Shown piece by piece: positions 7,990-18,068 of a stretch of 64,000 nt of DNA. A model generated the notes under the pieces. That model saw only the letters and a list, made by a program, of their open reading frames with translations, was not told the DNA's origin and did no database searches. The position numbers were made by a program, and so were the translations under genes. The stretch comes from Arenibacter antarcticus (GTDB lineage: Bacteria; Bacteroidota; Bacteroidia; Flavobacteriales; Flavobacteriaceae), in the NCBI RefSeq assembly GCF_041320605.1, contig NZ_CP166679.1, positions 1,178,001 to 1,242,000 on the forward strand, in the 5' to 3' direction. Within the stretch, counting starts at the first letter, position 1. Every line of letters starts with the position of its first letter.

Positions 7990-10353
7990 TTAATCAATTA
8001 TTTTCAGTGCTGAGTTCAACCAAATTTTCTGATCTTTTTCTAGGGCAATATTTGCATTGGTATTACCGTACACCAACTTTATCTCTGTTGTATTTTTGGA
8101 TTTAAGACCCACTTTTTCCAAATTGCCATTCTTCCACTCCAAGTCGACTTCAATATTACCACGGGCCACTAAACCAGTTATCGATCCCGTATTCCAGTTT
8201 TGGGGCAATGCAGGCAGCAATCTTAAAAACCCTTCATGGGATTGTAACAGCAATTCTGCTACTGCGGCAGTATATCCAAAATTACCATCTATTTGAAATG
8301 GTGGATGCTCGTCAAATAAATTATCCGCAACGGAAATCTGCATAAATTTATTAATATTCACTTCTGCCGATGCAGCATCTAGCAATCGTGCATTGAAGTT
8401 AATCATCCAAGCCCTACTCCATCCCGTACCCGCACCACCGTGTTGCAGTCGGTAATCGATTGTTTTTTGAGCTGCTTCAAATGCCTCTTTATCCTTTGAG
8501 GTAATAGCTACACCAGGATGAAGTGCATAGAGGTGAGACATATGGCGGTGCCCTTTTTCCGGTTCCTCATATTCCTCGTTCCATTCCAAAATCCTACCAT
8601 CTTTTCCAATCTTAACTCCTGGGTAGAGATCTTTTAATTTAGTTTTTACTTCTTTAATAAATTCGTCCTCTATTTGTAATACTTGCGCAGCTGCCAAGGT
8701 ATTCTCAAAAGCTTCGGCTATAATTTGATGCCCCATAGCCGACCCCATAGCCATAGCAACCGACTTACCATCTGCCGCATAATAAGAATTCTCCGGTGAG
8801 GCTTCTGGATATGAAATCCAATTGTCATTTTCATCTTTCTGCAACCAGTCCAAATAAAACTCGCTTATCCCTTTTAAGAATGGATAGGCACGCTCTTGGA
8901 GAAACTCCTCATCCTCCGTAAATTTATAGTGTTCCCAATAATGTTGGGCAAGCCAGCCGCCACCGTGAATCCATGCACCCCAATAGGTTCTTTCTGCGCG
9001 CATCCATGCAGTTGCCCACAAATCAGATGCTTGGTGCATTACTGCTCCACGATCTATTCCGTATTGATCCTTAGCCGTAATTCTCCCCCTTTCCAACAAG
9101 CGATCTCCAAAATCGAACAAGGGCATATGAAGTTCTGAGAGATTGGTTACCTCGGCTGGCCAATAATTCATTTGTAAGTTAATATTAAGATGGTAATCGG
9201 CATTCCAAGGAGCCTCTAAATGATTGTTCCAAATACCTTGCAGGTTGGCAGGATTAGTCCCTGGCCTAGAAGACGATATCAGCAAATAACGACCATAGTG
9301 AAACAATTTAGCGGCTAAATCTGGATCATCTTTACCCTCTTTAATTCTTTGTAACCTTACATCTGTAGGTAGGGAATCTAGCTCCTTCCCCCCTAGGTCC
9401 AAAGTAACTCGGTTATACAGGGAGGTATAATCTTCACTATGCTTGTCCAGTAAGTTCGAAAATGTCTTCCCCTTCAAGCTATTCAGCGTTTCAATATTTT
9501 TTGCTTTATAATCGTCTGAATAAAAGGAAGTGTTGGCCACAAGGTAAATGGTAGCTTCTTTTACTCCTTTTAGGCTTAAAGTTCCATTTTTGGCGATTAC
9601 CTTTCCTGTAGAATTTTCTACCTTCAGTCTAGTTTCAAATTTCACACCGTAATCGATCTCAATGGGTTGAGATTCTCTTTTCCCTCCGTATTGGGTCACC
9701 ATTCCGAGCATACTTATCTCTGATTCTGAAGGATTTGAAGTGGTTACCGTTTTATGACCGTGATCTTCTGGACGATCTAATTTTAGGTCAAAATCCATTC
9801 CCTCAGCAGCAGTGGTACTCAACTGAATTACCATAACGTCATCTACATTGGAAGAAAATACTTTTTCTGAATATTCGGCTCCATTACTGGTATACTTCAC
9901 TTCTACCAAGGCATTGTTTAGGTTTAAAGACCTCTTGTAGTTCTCTACCTTCTTATCCCCTTTAAAATCTATAAAAAGATCGCCCATAGTCTGGTGTGAT
10001 CTTACCACTGTTTTAAAAGAAAACTTATCCATGTAGGTAGCATCCACTTCATGGGGTTTTCCCTCCCTCAACAATTTTCTAAAATGTTCTAGGTCCTCTG
10101 GAGTTCCTTTGGAGTCTCCCCAATCCGGACCTCCGGGCCACATAGAATCTTCATTAAGCTGAATGCGCTCATTCTGCGGATCCCCAAAAACCATTGCTCC
10201 CAATCTACCATTACCAACGGGTAAAGCCTCCATCCATTTGGCCGCTGGCTGTGCATACCATATCTCATTAGAAGGTAAAACCTTTTCCTGAGTCTGACAA
10301 CAATAAAATGTTAACCCAACTAGTGTTAGAATAAGCGTCTTGATCTGATTCAT
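7990..10353 (-). CDS. Alpha-L-fucosidase, GH95 (inverting)
   Basis: 787 residues, normal for GH95. Begins with a lipoprotein-like signal (LTFYCC, Cys18 or Cys19), then [22 protein letters not shown], the N-terminal beta-domain signature. The catalytic machinery of the family can be read: Asn390 and Asn392 in [15 protein letters not shown], the general acid Glu521 in ASPENSYY, and the general base Asp689 in [12 protein letters not shown]. Known members act on alpha-1,2-linked L-fucose or on alpha-L-galactose. It is encoded 32 bp upstream of the GH29 gene in the same transcription unit. The intact active site contrasts with the divergent GH95-like protein at 31977-34274. Confidence 0.92.
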   Translation of the reverse strand: MNQIKTLILTLVGLTFYCCQTQEKVLPSNEIWYAQPAAKWMEALPVGNGRLGAMVFGDPQNERIQLNEDSMWPGGPDWGDSKGTPEDLEHFRKLLREGKPHEVDATYMDKFSFKTVVRSHQTMGDLFIDFKGDKKVENYKRSLNLNNALVEVKYTSNGAEYSEKVFSSNVDDVMVIQLSTTAAEGMDFDLKLDRPEDHGHKTVTTSNPSESEISMLGMVTQYGGKRESQPIEIDYGVKFETRLKVENSTGKVIAKNGTLSLKGVKEATIYLVANTSFYSDDYKAKNIETLNSLKGKTFSNLLDKHSEDYTSLYNRVTLDLGGKELDSLPTDVRLQRIKEGKDDPDLAAKLFHYGRYLLISSSRPGTNPANLQGIWNNHLEAPWNADYHLNINLQMNYWPAEVTNLSELHMPLFDFGDRLLERGRITAKDQYGIDRGAVMHQASDLWATAWMRAERTYWGAWIHGGGWLAQHYWEHYKFTEDEEFLQERAYPFLKGISEFYLDWLQKDENDNWISYPEASPENSYYAADGKSVAMAMGSAMGHQIIAEAFENTLAAAQVLQIEDEFIKEVKTKLKDLYPGVKIGKDGRILEWNEEYEEPEKGHRHMSHLYALHPGVAITSKDKEAFEAAQKTIDYRLQHGGAGTGWSRAWMINFNARLLDAASAEVNINKFMQISVADNLFDEHPPFQIDGNFGYTAAVAELLLQSHEGFLRLLPALPQNWNTGSITGLVARGNIEVDLEWKNGNLEKVGLKSKNTTEIKLVYGNTNANIALEKDQKIWLNSALKIID

Positions 10354-10366
10354 TCCTTAATTAATT

Positions 10367-11761
10367 TTATTTTAATTCCCAATTGTCTGTTCTAAATGCG
10401 GATGCGGGTAATCCGGCCGAATTGTAAAAATTTGGTAATGCCCCGTTGGCAAAGGCAAATCTGATTGCTGTTGGCTCTTTAACTTTTGTGGATGTTACAA
10501 TTATGGAACTACCTTTAATTTTAGCCCTTGCTGGATAAAACACTTTATCTTCCCCAGCGATATAAAATTCCTCCAATTCCTTCCCTTTTTTCTCCAATCC
10601 GTTTTCTGCAAAGTCAAAACTAAGTACAATTTTTTTCTTATTTATTTCCATCGACTTATAAACTGGACCAGAATACACTAGATCCTTATTCCCATAGGTC
10701 TTTGCCAAGGCCCAGCGTGCCAATCGGTTTCCTACGTCTTGTTTATTGGAGGGGTGGATGTTATCTAAATTCCCAATATCATTGGTGACCACCATACCCG
10801 TATTACCTACATTTTTCATGGTGTATAATTGGGCGTCACGTACATGGGCAGCATCTGTGGCATTGGGGTCATCATATTTAAATGGGGCTATCTGCACAAA
10901 ATAAAAGGGGAGTTCCTTGCCCCATTCCGCTCTCCAAGATTTTATCATTAAAGGGAAAGATTTATAATATGATTTTGGATTAACTCTATTAGATTCCCCT
11001 TGGTACCATATAAATCCTGCTATATTGAATTTAGTAATCGGATGAATCATAGCATTATAAGCATAACCAGGTTTATTGGGCCACCAGGCAACCTCCCTTA
11101 GTTTACTTGCAGCTTCCCCCAATTCCTCATCTTCAGTAATCAGCTCTTTTTTCAACCAAACTTCTACTGGTGTGCCTCCCCAACTGGAATTTATTAATCC
11201 TACCGGAACCGATAATTTCTGGTGTAATTCCCTACCGAAAAAATACGCCACAGAACTAAATTTCTGCATGGTTTCAGGACTACATACCACCCATTTACCT
11301 CTTAATTGGTCTTGTGGGGTTTGGGATATTTTTTGAGCCACCTGAAAAAATCGAATCTCGGGATAATTGGCGTTATTTATTTCTTCCTCCGCGTTCTCTA
11401 ATCCCTGATTGGGCGTCCATTGCATATTACTTTGGCCCGATCCCAACCAAACTTCTCCGATTAAAACATTGCTTATCTCCAACTTTTCATGGCCTTCCAC
11501 TATAACCGTATAAGTGCCTCCGGCTTTGGGAGTTGGTAATTGAATGGTCCAAACTCCTTGATGGGCTTTAGTGGTTATCTTTTCATTGTTCCAAGTGCCA
11601 TATACCGTTATCTCCTCACTGGTAGCCGTAGTCCAGCCCCAAATAGTGACGTCGGAATTCTGTTGCAGCACCATATTGTCTGAAAGAATGGAAGGAAGCC
11701 ATATTTCCGCATAGGAATTGGCCATAGATAGTAATGTAAATAATACTAGTAGTTTTTTCAT
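10367..11761 (-). CDS. Sialate O-acetylesterase-like carbohydrate esterase (SGNH fold)
   Basis: 464 residues with a signal peptide (SMANSYA). After an N-terminal beta-domain of about 100 residues comes the SASA/DUF303 SGNH-hydrolase core with nucleophile Ser111 in WLGSGQSNMQW, then NSSWGGTPVEVW, WYQGESN and the acid-His pair in the region DNIHPSNKQDVG. These enzymes remove O-acetyl groups from sugars. In a fucan locus this suggests de-acetylation of an acetylated algal polysaccharide rather than of sialic acid. Its ATG overlaps the upstream esterase stop by 4 bp (ATGA), indicating translational coupling with the tri-domain esterase at 11758-13905. Confidence 0.85.
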   Translation of the reverse strand: MKKLLVLFTLLSMANSYAEIWLPSILSDNMVLQQNSDVTIWGWTTATSEEITVYGTWNNEKITTKAHQGVWTIQLPTPKAGGTYTVIVEGHEKLEISNVLIGEVWLGSGQSNMQWTPNQGLENAEEEINNANYPEIRFFQVAQKISQTPQDQLRGKWVVCSPETMQKFSSVAYFFGRELHQKLSVPVGLINSSWGGTPVEVWLKKELITEDEELGEAASKLREVAWWPNKPGYAYNAMIHPITKFNIAGFIWYQGESNRVNPKSYYKSFPLMIKSWRAEWGKELPFYFVQIAPFKYDDPNATDAAHVRDAQLYTMKNVGNTGMVVTNDIGNLDNIHPSNKQDVGNRLARWALAKTYGNKDLVYSGPVYKSMEINKKKIVLSFDFAENGLEKKGKELEEFYIAGEDKVFYPARAKIKGSSIIVTSTKVKEPTAIRFAFANGALPNFYNSAGLPASAFRTDNWELK

Positions 11762-13905
11762 GGCTTTCTTATTTGATTGTTATGTAGACTATTATTGCGA
11801 ATAAACTCGCCCAAAACTTTATATCCTTCCGGCAGTAAATGAATCCCGTCATTTGAATAATAGGCTGTTTTTAAAAAGCCCTTATCATCCGAAAACTCGT
11901 TGACCACATTGTAATAGAATACATTTCTTTGATCTCCAAGGTTCTTGATGAGGGAATGAATTTTATTGTATTTTTCCCTTCTATCGGTAGTTGGATCCAA
12001 GCCTGTAGGCAATGGACCGAACAGCATTATTTTTGTGGCCGGTGAAAATTTTTCTTGAATGGCTTTTACTGCTTCTCTAATTCCAGCGGCTATTTCAGAA
12101 GCGGTATTATTCCCAAAATTATTAACTCCGATCGCCAGTACTATCATCTTCGGATTTGCAGCTTCATAATTCCAATTTTTAATCCGGTATAAAACATGCT
12201 GGGTTCGGTCTCCGGAAATCCCTGCACCGATCCAGTTTAAATCCTTAAAATAAAGTTCTGCAGCTTCTTTTCCTGGGGCATGGGTAACATTGGGCCTATT
12301 CCCTCCCCACCCTTGGGTAATGGAATTGCCAATTAACAGTAAATCAATTTCTTTTGAAGCTTGGCACAGGGAATCAATATCGTTCGCTTGTGCCCACCAA
12401 TCTTTTCCTTCTATCCAGCCTGCGGCCGATCTATATTCTGGCGAAGGGGCCGGTATTACGGCAAAATTCACTTTTTGATTCGTTGCTCTAAGGATAAAGT
12501 CGACTATCGGGCTGGGGTTCTCCAAACTATGTGGATGATGCCCAATCCCTTCCTTATAAATCACTTCTATTGCGCCCCCATGTGCTTTGATGCCTTCTTC
12601 AAATAGCTTTGTATTTTCTGCAATGGGAACCACCTCATCGGCGGCACCACATACATGCAACATTGGATAACCTCCCTTTGCAATGGATTTTATCTTATAA
12701 ATAGGATCACCTTTAAAATTAGCGATATCCCTATCACTTTTTAGGGCATACACTTTTTTAAATGCTTCCCAATCAGAGAGACTTCCCTTTCCATTTTCCA
12801 ATCCACCAGGCCAACTCTTTCCATTAAGAACAGGAGCATCGGCATATACCGCCGCTATTTTTCCAGGATTCTTCTCCGCCCAATTATAAACAATCAATCC
12901 ACCTCTACTCATACCCTCCAACACTACTTTTTTGGAAAGTCCCGCGTGAGTCATTAACTCATAAAATACATCCCAACGTTTAACCGCTTCGGGACCTCCA
13001 AACAAATTGGCAACATCACAGTAAGCAATATGGAAACCCCTTTCCAATAAAGCAATATCCGTTTGAGATTCATGCCCCCAGAATCGTGCTCGCAACACCC
13101 AAGGCCTACCAGCGGCAATTATTTTAGGTTCTACCACTTTAGAAGGGATTCCGTTAAATTCAAAATTGGTTTGCCGGTATCCGTAAAAATTTTCGGTTTC
13201 CTTAATTTTTATATCGTCGGATTCAAAAATATTTATGGTACTACTTTCTTGAAACATCACAGTTTCATAAAGTCGGTTTGCGATAACCGTCGCCCCTAAT
13301 GATGAAGGGTGCACGTTATCTGGCAATAATTCTGGCTGATCTATAAAAAGTTGATACAGATCCAATACCTCGGAAGCGGTCTTATAGGCAACCGAACGGG
13401 CTTTGGGAATAATTTCATCTTTTAATATCGGATTCCAAATATTGGTAGTATCCGAAGTAAAAGCAGGTAAGGGCAATAATATTACTATCCTGACCTTATC
13501 ATTTACTGCTTTAAAACTTGCGATCAAATCGGTATAATCCGATTCATATTCCTCCAAATAAACTCTATTTTGAAGCTTACTATCGTTAGTCCCCAATTTT
13601 ATAAAAACGATATCGGGTTCAAATTCCAATGCATTGGAATAAGCCTCTGTTTCCCAGTAGGGTCTATCTCCCTTTTTTAAAAGGGTCCTTCCGCTGACCC
13701 CAAAATTCCGAACCTCGTAGGAATCACCCAGCAATTCCTGTAATTGGGCGGGATAGGAATTCTTTTCCCTATTGACTACCTTGGAGCCATAGGTGATGCT
13801 ATTACCCACGGTGGCAATTTTAATAGGTTCCTGAAACGTCGCCCAAGAAGCCTCCACCACTAAGAAAAAACATAAAACCAATAATACTAGTTTGTTTTTT
13901 TCCAT
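11758..13905 (-). CDS. Three-domain secreted esterase: SGNH - alpha/beta hydrolase - SGNH
   Basis: 715 residues with an N-terminal signal peptide. Domain 1 (about 27-220) is a GDSL/SGNH hydrolase with Ser36 in TVGNSITYG, Asn106 in LGTNDSK and Asp196/His199 in DNVHPSSLG. Domain 2 (about 240-475) is an alpha/beta hydrolase with Ser333 in EGMSRGG, an acid in the CGAADEVVP region and His456 in GIGHHPHS. Domain 3 (about 520-715) is a second SGNH hydrolase with Ser528 in LIGNSITQGW, Asn in GVNNFGNN and Asp686/His689 in NDGIHLLPEG. All three triads look complete. It probably removes several acyl groups (acetyl or others) from the same glycan. It overlaps the following esterase by 4 bp and the preceding sulfatase by 1 bp. 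Confidence 0.85.
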   Translation of the reverse strand: MEKNKLVLLVLCFFLVVEASWATFQEPIKIATVGNSITYGSKVVNREKNSYPAQLQELLGDSYEVRNFGVSGRTLLKKGDRPYWETEAYSNALEFEPDIVFIKLGTNDSKLQNRVYLEEYESDYTDLIASFKAVNDKVRIVILLPLPAFTSDTTNIWNPILKDEIIPKARSVAYKTASEVLDLYQLFIDQPELLPDNVHPSSLGATVIANRLYETVMFQESSTINIFESDDIKIKETENFYGYRQTNFEFNGIPSKVVEPKIIAAGRPWVLRARFWGHESQTDIALLERGFHIAYCDVANLFGGPEAVKRWDVFYELMTHAGLSKKVVLEGMSRGGLIVYNWAEKNPGKIAAVYADAPVLNGKSWPGGLENGKGSLSDWEAFKKVYALKSDRDIANFKGDPIYKIKSIAKGGYPMLHVCGAADEVVPIAENTKLFEEGIKAHGGAIEVIYKEGIGHHPHSLENPSPIVDFILRATNQKVNFAVIPAPSPEYRSAAGWIEGKDWWAQANDIDSLCQASKEIDLLLIGNSITQGWGGNRPNVTHAPGKEAAELYFKDLNWIGAGISGDRTQHVLYRIKNWNYEAANPKMIVLAIGVNNFGNNTASEIAAGIREAVKAIQEKFSPATKIMLFGPLPTGLDPTTDRREKYNKIHSLIKNLGDQRNVFYYNVVNEFSDDKGFLKTAYYSNDGIHLLPEGYKVLGEFIRNNSLHNNQIRKP

Positions 13906-15365
13906 TACATCAAATTATAAATAGGCTTTAGATCGAGCTTATCGCCCATCGTTTGCTGCAAAAGCATTAGTTCTTCAAAAAGAAGCTTTATTCTGACTTT
14001 GTTTTCAGGTGCCTCCGCTATATCCTCTAATTCCTCAGGATCAGCCACCAGATCATATAACCGTAACACTTCAAATTTTGGATAAACAATTAGCTTATAT
14101 CCGTCCTTCCTGATCATTCGCTGAGAACCTTTCTCATAGGTACCGTAAATAGCATTATAATTTCCCTGTGCTTCCGATGCTCTAATCAAATTCATCAGGC
14201 TATTAAATTCCACATAATCGGGCTTCTCCACCCCTCCCAAATCGAGCGCTGTTGCCATCACATCTTGTACATATACATCGGTGGCCACTTTTTTCCCTTT
14301 TGGAATATCTGGCCCAATAACCATTAAGGGTACCCGAATACTATGATCGTACATGCTCTGCTTCCCCATAAGTCCATGCTCTCCTACGGCCAGACCGTGG
14401 TCCGAAGTGTAGATGATATAGGTATTATCCATTTGGCCATTTTTTTCCAAGGCTTCCAGAATATCCTTTAATTGATCGTCTAAATGAGAAGTAATGGCGT
14501 AGTATTCTTGTCGGTTTACTTTTACCGAGTATTCTGTCCTAGGAAAGGGAGCTAACTTTTCATCCCGCAAAGTTGGTCCGGCTCCCATGGTTTCTGCATA
14601 CGGATATTGAGGTAGAAAACTATTGGGAACAGAAATACTATCTAGATTGTACATGTCCACATATTCTTTTGGCGATTGTCTTGGATCGTGTGGCGCATTG
14701 AAGGCTACATACATGAAGAATGGATTCTTTCTATTGGCGGCACTATCCAAAAATGCTACGGCATCGTCCTTTACCAGTTCGCTCCAGTGCTTACCGCCTT
14801 TCCAGTATCCGCCAAACTCTTTTTTCCATGGCTTCCAAACGGTATCATGGACATTTAGGGGCCTATTGTATCCTTCGGGCGTATCAAAGGGCATTCCCCT
14901 GAGCACATGCCCTACATGGTTAAAAATATCTTTTGGTTTTGCTTGTACATGCCATTTTCCGGTCATATAAGTATCATAACCAGAAGTCTGCATTAGCTTT
15001 GGCCATGTTTTGTCAGTTTCCTTATCCTTGGCATATTGATCGGAAATTTCTTGTGCCCTCCAAATAGAGCGACCACTAATGATCATCGCCCTAGAAGCAA
15101 CACAAATGGCTCCGTTCCAACCCCCCATATTATACGCGTGTGTAAAAGTGGTGCCCTCCCTTACCAACTTATCCATAGTCGGAGTTTTCACCTCTTTATT
15201 CCCAAGAGCATGCACATCCTTAAAACTCTGGTCGTCCGAAAATAGAAAAATGATATTCGGTTTTTTCTGTTCCTCCAATTCTGCGGTCCCCTCTTTCTTC
15301 TCAACCGGTTTGCAGGTGGAAAAGAGGGCTCCCAGAATCAGTAGAGAAAATATATTCTTTCTCAT
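13905..15365 (-). CDS. Secreted sulfatase, S1 family, lipoprotein (C-V-A-S-R motif)
   Basis: 486 residues with lipobox LFSTC (Cys18). Metal ligands lie in NIIFLFSDDQSFKD, and the formylglycine motif is C88-V-A-S-R92 (ICVASRAMIISGR), the allowed C-x-A-x-R variant. The later metal site YTSDHGLAVGEHGLMGKQSMYDHSIRVPLMV matches the branch of S1 sulfatases that includes many choline-sulfatase- and iduronate-sulfatase-like enzymes from algal degraders. Different motif and sequence from the two CTPTR sulfatases of this locus indicate a different sulfate position or sugar context. The stop TAA and the next start ATG share one base (TAATG), so it is co-translated with the tri-domain esterase. Confidence 0.9.
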   Translation of the reverse strand: MRKNIFSLLILGALFSTCKPVEKKEGTAELEEQKKPNIIFLFSDDQSFKDVHALGNKEVKTPTMDKLVREGTTFTHAYNMGGWNGAICVASRAMIISGRSIWRAQEISDQYAKDKETDKTWPKLMQTSGYDTYMTGKWHVQAKPKDIFNHVGHVLRGMPFDTPEGYNRPLNVHDTVWKPWKKEFGGYWKGGKHWSELVKDDAVAFLDSAANRKNPFFMYVAFNAPHDPRQSPKEYVDMYNLDSISVPNSFLPQYPYAETMGAGPTLRDEKLAPFPRTEYSVKVNRQEYYAITSHLDDQLKDILEALEKNGQMDNTYIIYTSDHGLAVGEHGLMGKQSMYDHSIRVPLMVIGPDIPKGKKVATDVYVQDVMATALDLGGVEKPDYVEFNSLMNLIRASEAQGNYNAIYGTYEKGSQRMIRKDGYKLIVYPKFEVLRLYDLVADPEELEDIAEAPENKVRIKLLFEELMLLQQTMGDKLDLKPIYNLM

Positions 15366-15427
15366 TTTACATGGAGTTTGTACGAATGCTTTATTTATTA
15401 TAGGTCGATTTGGATTTACTATAGATA

Positions 15428-15460
15428 AATTGCCCTCATACTAATTTTATGAGGGCAATT
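15428..15460 (-). terminator. Hairpin downstream of the FAH-family hydrolase gene
   Basis: A perfect 13-bp stem (AATTGCCCTCATA at 15428-15440, complement at 15448-15460) has a 7-nt loop. It lies 20 bp past the stop of the FAH-family gene and about 60 bp before the sulfatase start on the minus strand. No strong T-run follows, so it may be a partial terminator or an RNA-stabilising element that sets different levels for the upstream and downstream halves of the long operon. Confidence 0.5.
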
Positions 15461-15479
15461 TCAATTTCTAAATCAATTA

Positions 15480-16337
15480 TTAACCTTGGTATGCCTTTGC
15501 TGTCTGCTTGGAGCTTCCTAATCCTTCGATTCCTAATTCTACCACATCACCTTGTTTTAAGTATTTAGGGGGATTAAATCCTAAACCAACCCCAAACGGA
15601 GTTCCAGTAGAAATAATATCTCCTGGCAAAAGGGTCATAAACTGACTGATATAGCTCACTACTTCCTGAATGTTAAAAATAAAGTCGGAGGTAGAGCTAT
15701 CCTGTACGGTCTCCCCGTTCAACTTTAGCCAAAGGTGCAGGTTGTTAGGGTCTTTAATTTCATCTTTTGTTGCAATAAATGGCCCTACAGGCGCAAAAGT
15801 GTCACAACTCTTTCCTTTTACCCATTGTCCTTCCCGTTCAATTTGAAATTCCCTTTCGCTATAATCGTTGTGCAGCACGTAACCAGCAACATGTTCCATA
15901 GCGTTTTCTTCCGAAACATAGGAGGCTTTCTTACCGATAACAACCGCCAATTCTACCTCCCAATCTGTTTTTTTACTTCCTTTTGGAATGATAAGGTCAT
16001 CGTTAGGACCTACTATTGCAGAAGTAGCCTTAAAGAACAATACTGGCTCCTTAGGGACCGCCATGCCACTTTCAGCCGCGTGTTTCGCGTAATTAAGTCC
16101 AACACATACAATTTTCGAGGGTCTAACCAAGGGAGCTCCCAAACGAACATTATCAGCTACTTTAGGACAGTTACTTTCATTTTCTGCCAACCATTTTTTT
16201 AATTGCTCCAATCCGTCTGTTCCAAAGAAATCCTCGTTGTAATCCCTTCCAAATGCAGATACGTCTATCCTGGCACCGTTTTCCAACTGTACACCAGGCT
16301 TTTCCTTTCCTACCTCTCCAAATCGAATTAATTTCAT
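15480..16337 (-). CDS. Fumarylacetoacetate-hydrolase family protein, probable 2,4-diketo-3-deoxy-L-fuconate hydrolase
   Basis: 285 residues, cytoplasmic. The FAH core is clear: KIVCVGLNYAKHAAESG, EPVLFFKATSAIVGPND, DWEVELAVVIGKKA (metal-binding Glu residues), GYVLHNDYSEREFQ and ISTGTPFGVGLGFNPP near the end. Members of this branch cleave beta-diketo acids, for example 2,4-diketo-3-deoxy-L-rhamnonate or -fuconate, to pyruvate and L-lactate. In this locus the matching upstream enzymes (fuconate dehydratase and an SDR) and a lactate dehydrogenase are all present, which supports that assignment over acylpyruvate hydrolase. It is separated from the other catabolic genes by sulfatase genes. Confidence 0.82.
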   Translation of the reverse strand: MKLIRFGEVGKEKPGVQLENGARIDVSAFGRDYNEDFFGTDGLEQLKKWLAENESNCPKVADNVRLGAPLVRPSKIVCVGLNYAKHAAESGMAVPKEPVLFFKATSAIVGPNDDLIIPKGSKKTDWEVELAVVIGKKASYVSEENAMEHVAGYVLHNDYSEREFQIEREGQWVKGKSCDTFAPVGPFIATKDEIKDPNNLHLWLKLNGETVQDSSTSDFIFNIQEVVSYISQFMTLLPGDIISTGTPFGVGLGFNPPKYLKQGDVVELGIEGLGSSKQTAKAYQG

Positions 16338-16401
16338 TTTTTTATTATTTTTAAATTGATTTTTATTCTAATCTTAATCTCCGAGAATGATGGTTACAGA
16401 G

Positions 16402-16468
16402 CCTGCCTATCGGCAGGTATGGTCAAAGCCACCTCTCAATACTCACTACTTTGTACTCAATACTCATC
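16402..16468 (-). repeat. Intergenic repeat: CCTGCCGATAGGCAGG hairpin plus TTGAGTACAAAGTAGTGAG arm
   Basis: Read on the minus strand, this element starts inside the last codons of the sulfatase gene (the TGA stop is inside it), contains TATTGAGTACAAAGTAGTGAG and ends in the 6-bp hairpin CCTGCCGATAGGCAGG (16402-16417). A second copy with the same order of parts sits at 20497-20593, also immediately 3' of a stop codon and in the same orientation. The hairpin part alone recurs at 55764-55778 and the CTACTTTGTACT part at about 51902-51914. Confidence 0.7.
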
Positions 16469-18055
16469 ACCAAAAACTTCCAATTGCTTCCAATTCTTAC
16501 TACCATAACCTTCTGGGTCGTTTTCCTGATTTTTCCCAGGCGTACTTCTTCCATTCTTAATATAGGCAACCATCAACTGCGTAAGTTCTTTTTCCACTTC
16601 CTGGAACTGTCCATAAAGATTGGTCGATTCACTTGGATCATTAGCCAAGTCATACAACTGGAATTTAGGAAGCTCCCCAATATTTTCCGAATTTGGTTTG
16701 GGGTCACTCCATCCACCGGAATCCGGACTAAATATCATTTTCCAATTTTCTTTTCTAATCGCAAAATTTCCGTTTATGGAATGATGTACGGTAGCCTCTC
16801 TCCTATAGGCTTCAGAATTGGAATCATATAGTACGGGTAAAATGGAAAAGCTATCTTCTGCCTCATTATCCATTAAATCTACCCCAACAATATCTGCACA
16901 TGTAGCTAGGAGGTCTGTGGTACAAATCGTTTTATCGGAAACTGAACCCGCTTTTATTTTGGATGGCCATTTTACCATAAACGGCACTCGGTGTCCTCCT
17001 TCAAAAATATCGGCCTTGTGACCTCTGTAAATTCCGTTAGGACTATGCCCTTTTGCTAGCATCTCATTAATATCTGCTGCTGGTGAACAGCCATTATCGC
17101 TCGTAAAGATAACGATAGTATTATTTTCTATACCCGATTCTTTAATTGCATCTGCCAACTGTCCCATATAGGCATCTATCAGCATCATAAAATCCCCATA
17201 AGGATTTAAATTACTTTTTCCCGCCCATTCTTCGGTGGGTAGAATTGGGGTATGTGGTGAAGGGAGTGCCAAGTATAAAAAGAAAGGGTTTTCATTTTTG
17301 GATTTTTCTTTAACATAGTCAATGGATCTTCTGAAAAAATTGGGGGTAACATCCTCAAAATCGAAGTCACGGGCTGTAGGACCTTTTCGCCACCAGCCAT
17401 ATTTATCTTTGCTTTCGGTAACCGTATCGGGCACCATAGTAGGCATTCCATTTTCCACATAAACATAAGGGGCCATATCTAGCGACCCGCTATGTCCGTA
17501 AGAATAGGTGAAGCCTAAATCCTTGGGTGAATTTTTTACTGCTTTTGAAAAATTTATATTTTCAAAATCGTTAGGATTCCAACCTTCACCAGATATAGCC
17601 TTGGGATCTTTAAGGGCCCAGTCCCAGCCCAAATGCCATTTCCCAATAAAAGCGGTTTCATACCCTTCCTTTAGAAGCAATGAAGCTACAGTAGTCCTAT
17701 TATTGGGAATAAGCGCCTTAGAGTTCCCTGTAAGCACACTGCTTTTTAAGGGGCTTCTCCAATTATACCTTCCCGTTATGATTCCGTAACGAGTGGGAGT
17801 ACATACCGCAGAGGAGGTATGGGCATCCGTAAACCGCATCCCTTGTTTAGCAATGGCATCTAGATTTGGTGTCTTTATCTTACCATCAGGATTATAAATG
17901 GCGATATCCCCATAACCAAGGTCATCGGCAAGGACATAGATGATATTGGGCATTATTTTTCCCTTTTTTACTTTTGTCTTGCTTGTAGCACCACAGGAAG
18001 ATAATGACCCAGCCATTATAACCAAAATTAAATAACTTAAAAATCTACTATTCAT
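16457..18055 (-). CDS. Secreted sulfatase, S1 family, lipoprotein (C-T-P-T-R motif)
   Basis: 532 residues with lipobox SLSSC (Cys21). NIIYVLADDLGYGD supplies the first metal ligands and C85-T-P-T-R89 (AVCTPTRYGIITGRYNWRS) the formylglycine site. FTSDNGCSPAADI then RGHKADIFEGGHRVPFMVKWPS complete the active-site frame, as in arylsulfatase A-like enzymes. It acts on sulfated glycan in the periplasm. Its stop codon lies inside a repeat element that also follows the GH29 gene at 20598, so the very C-terminus (GDEY) may have been set by insertion of that element. The GH141-like gene ends 13 bp upstream of its start, indicating one transcript. Confidence 0.9.
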   Translation of the reverse strand: MNSRFLSYLILVIMAGSLSSCGATSKTKVKKGKIMPNIIYVLADDLGYGDIAIYNPDGKIKTPNLDAIAKQGMRFTDAHTSSAVCTPTRYGIITGRYNWRSPLKSSVLTGNSKALIPNNRTTVASLLLKEGYETAFIGKWHLGWDWALKDPKAISGEGWNPNDFENINFSKAVKNSPKDLGFTYSYGHSGSLDMAPYVYVENGMPTMVPDTVTESKDKYGWWRKGPTARDFDFEDVTPNFFRRSIDYVKEKSKNENPFFLYLALPSPHTPILPTEEWAGKSNLNPYGDFMMLIDAYMGQLADAIKESGIENNTIVIFTSDNGCSPAADINEMLAKGHSPNGIYRGHKADIFEGGHRVPFMVKWPSKIKAGSVSDKTICTTDLLATCADIVGVDLMDNEAEDSFSILPVLYDSNSEAYRREATVHHSINGNFAIRKENWKMIFSPDSGGWSDPKPNSENIGELPKFQLYDLANDPSESTNLYGQFQEVEKELTQLMVAYIKNGRSTPGKNQENDPEGYGSKNWKQLEVFGDEY

Positions 18056-18068
18056 ATCCGATCAGCGT

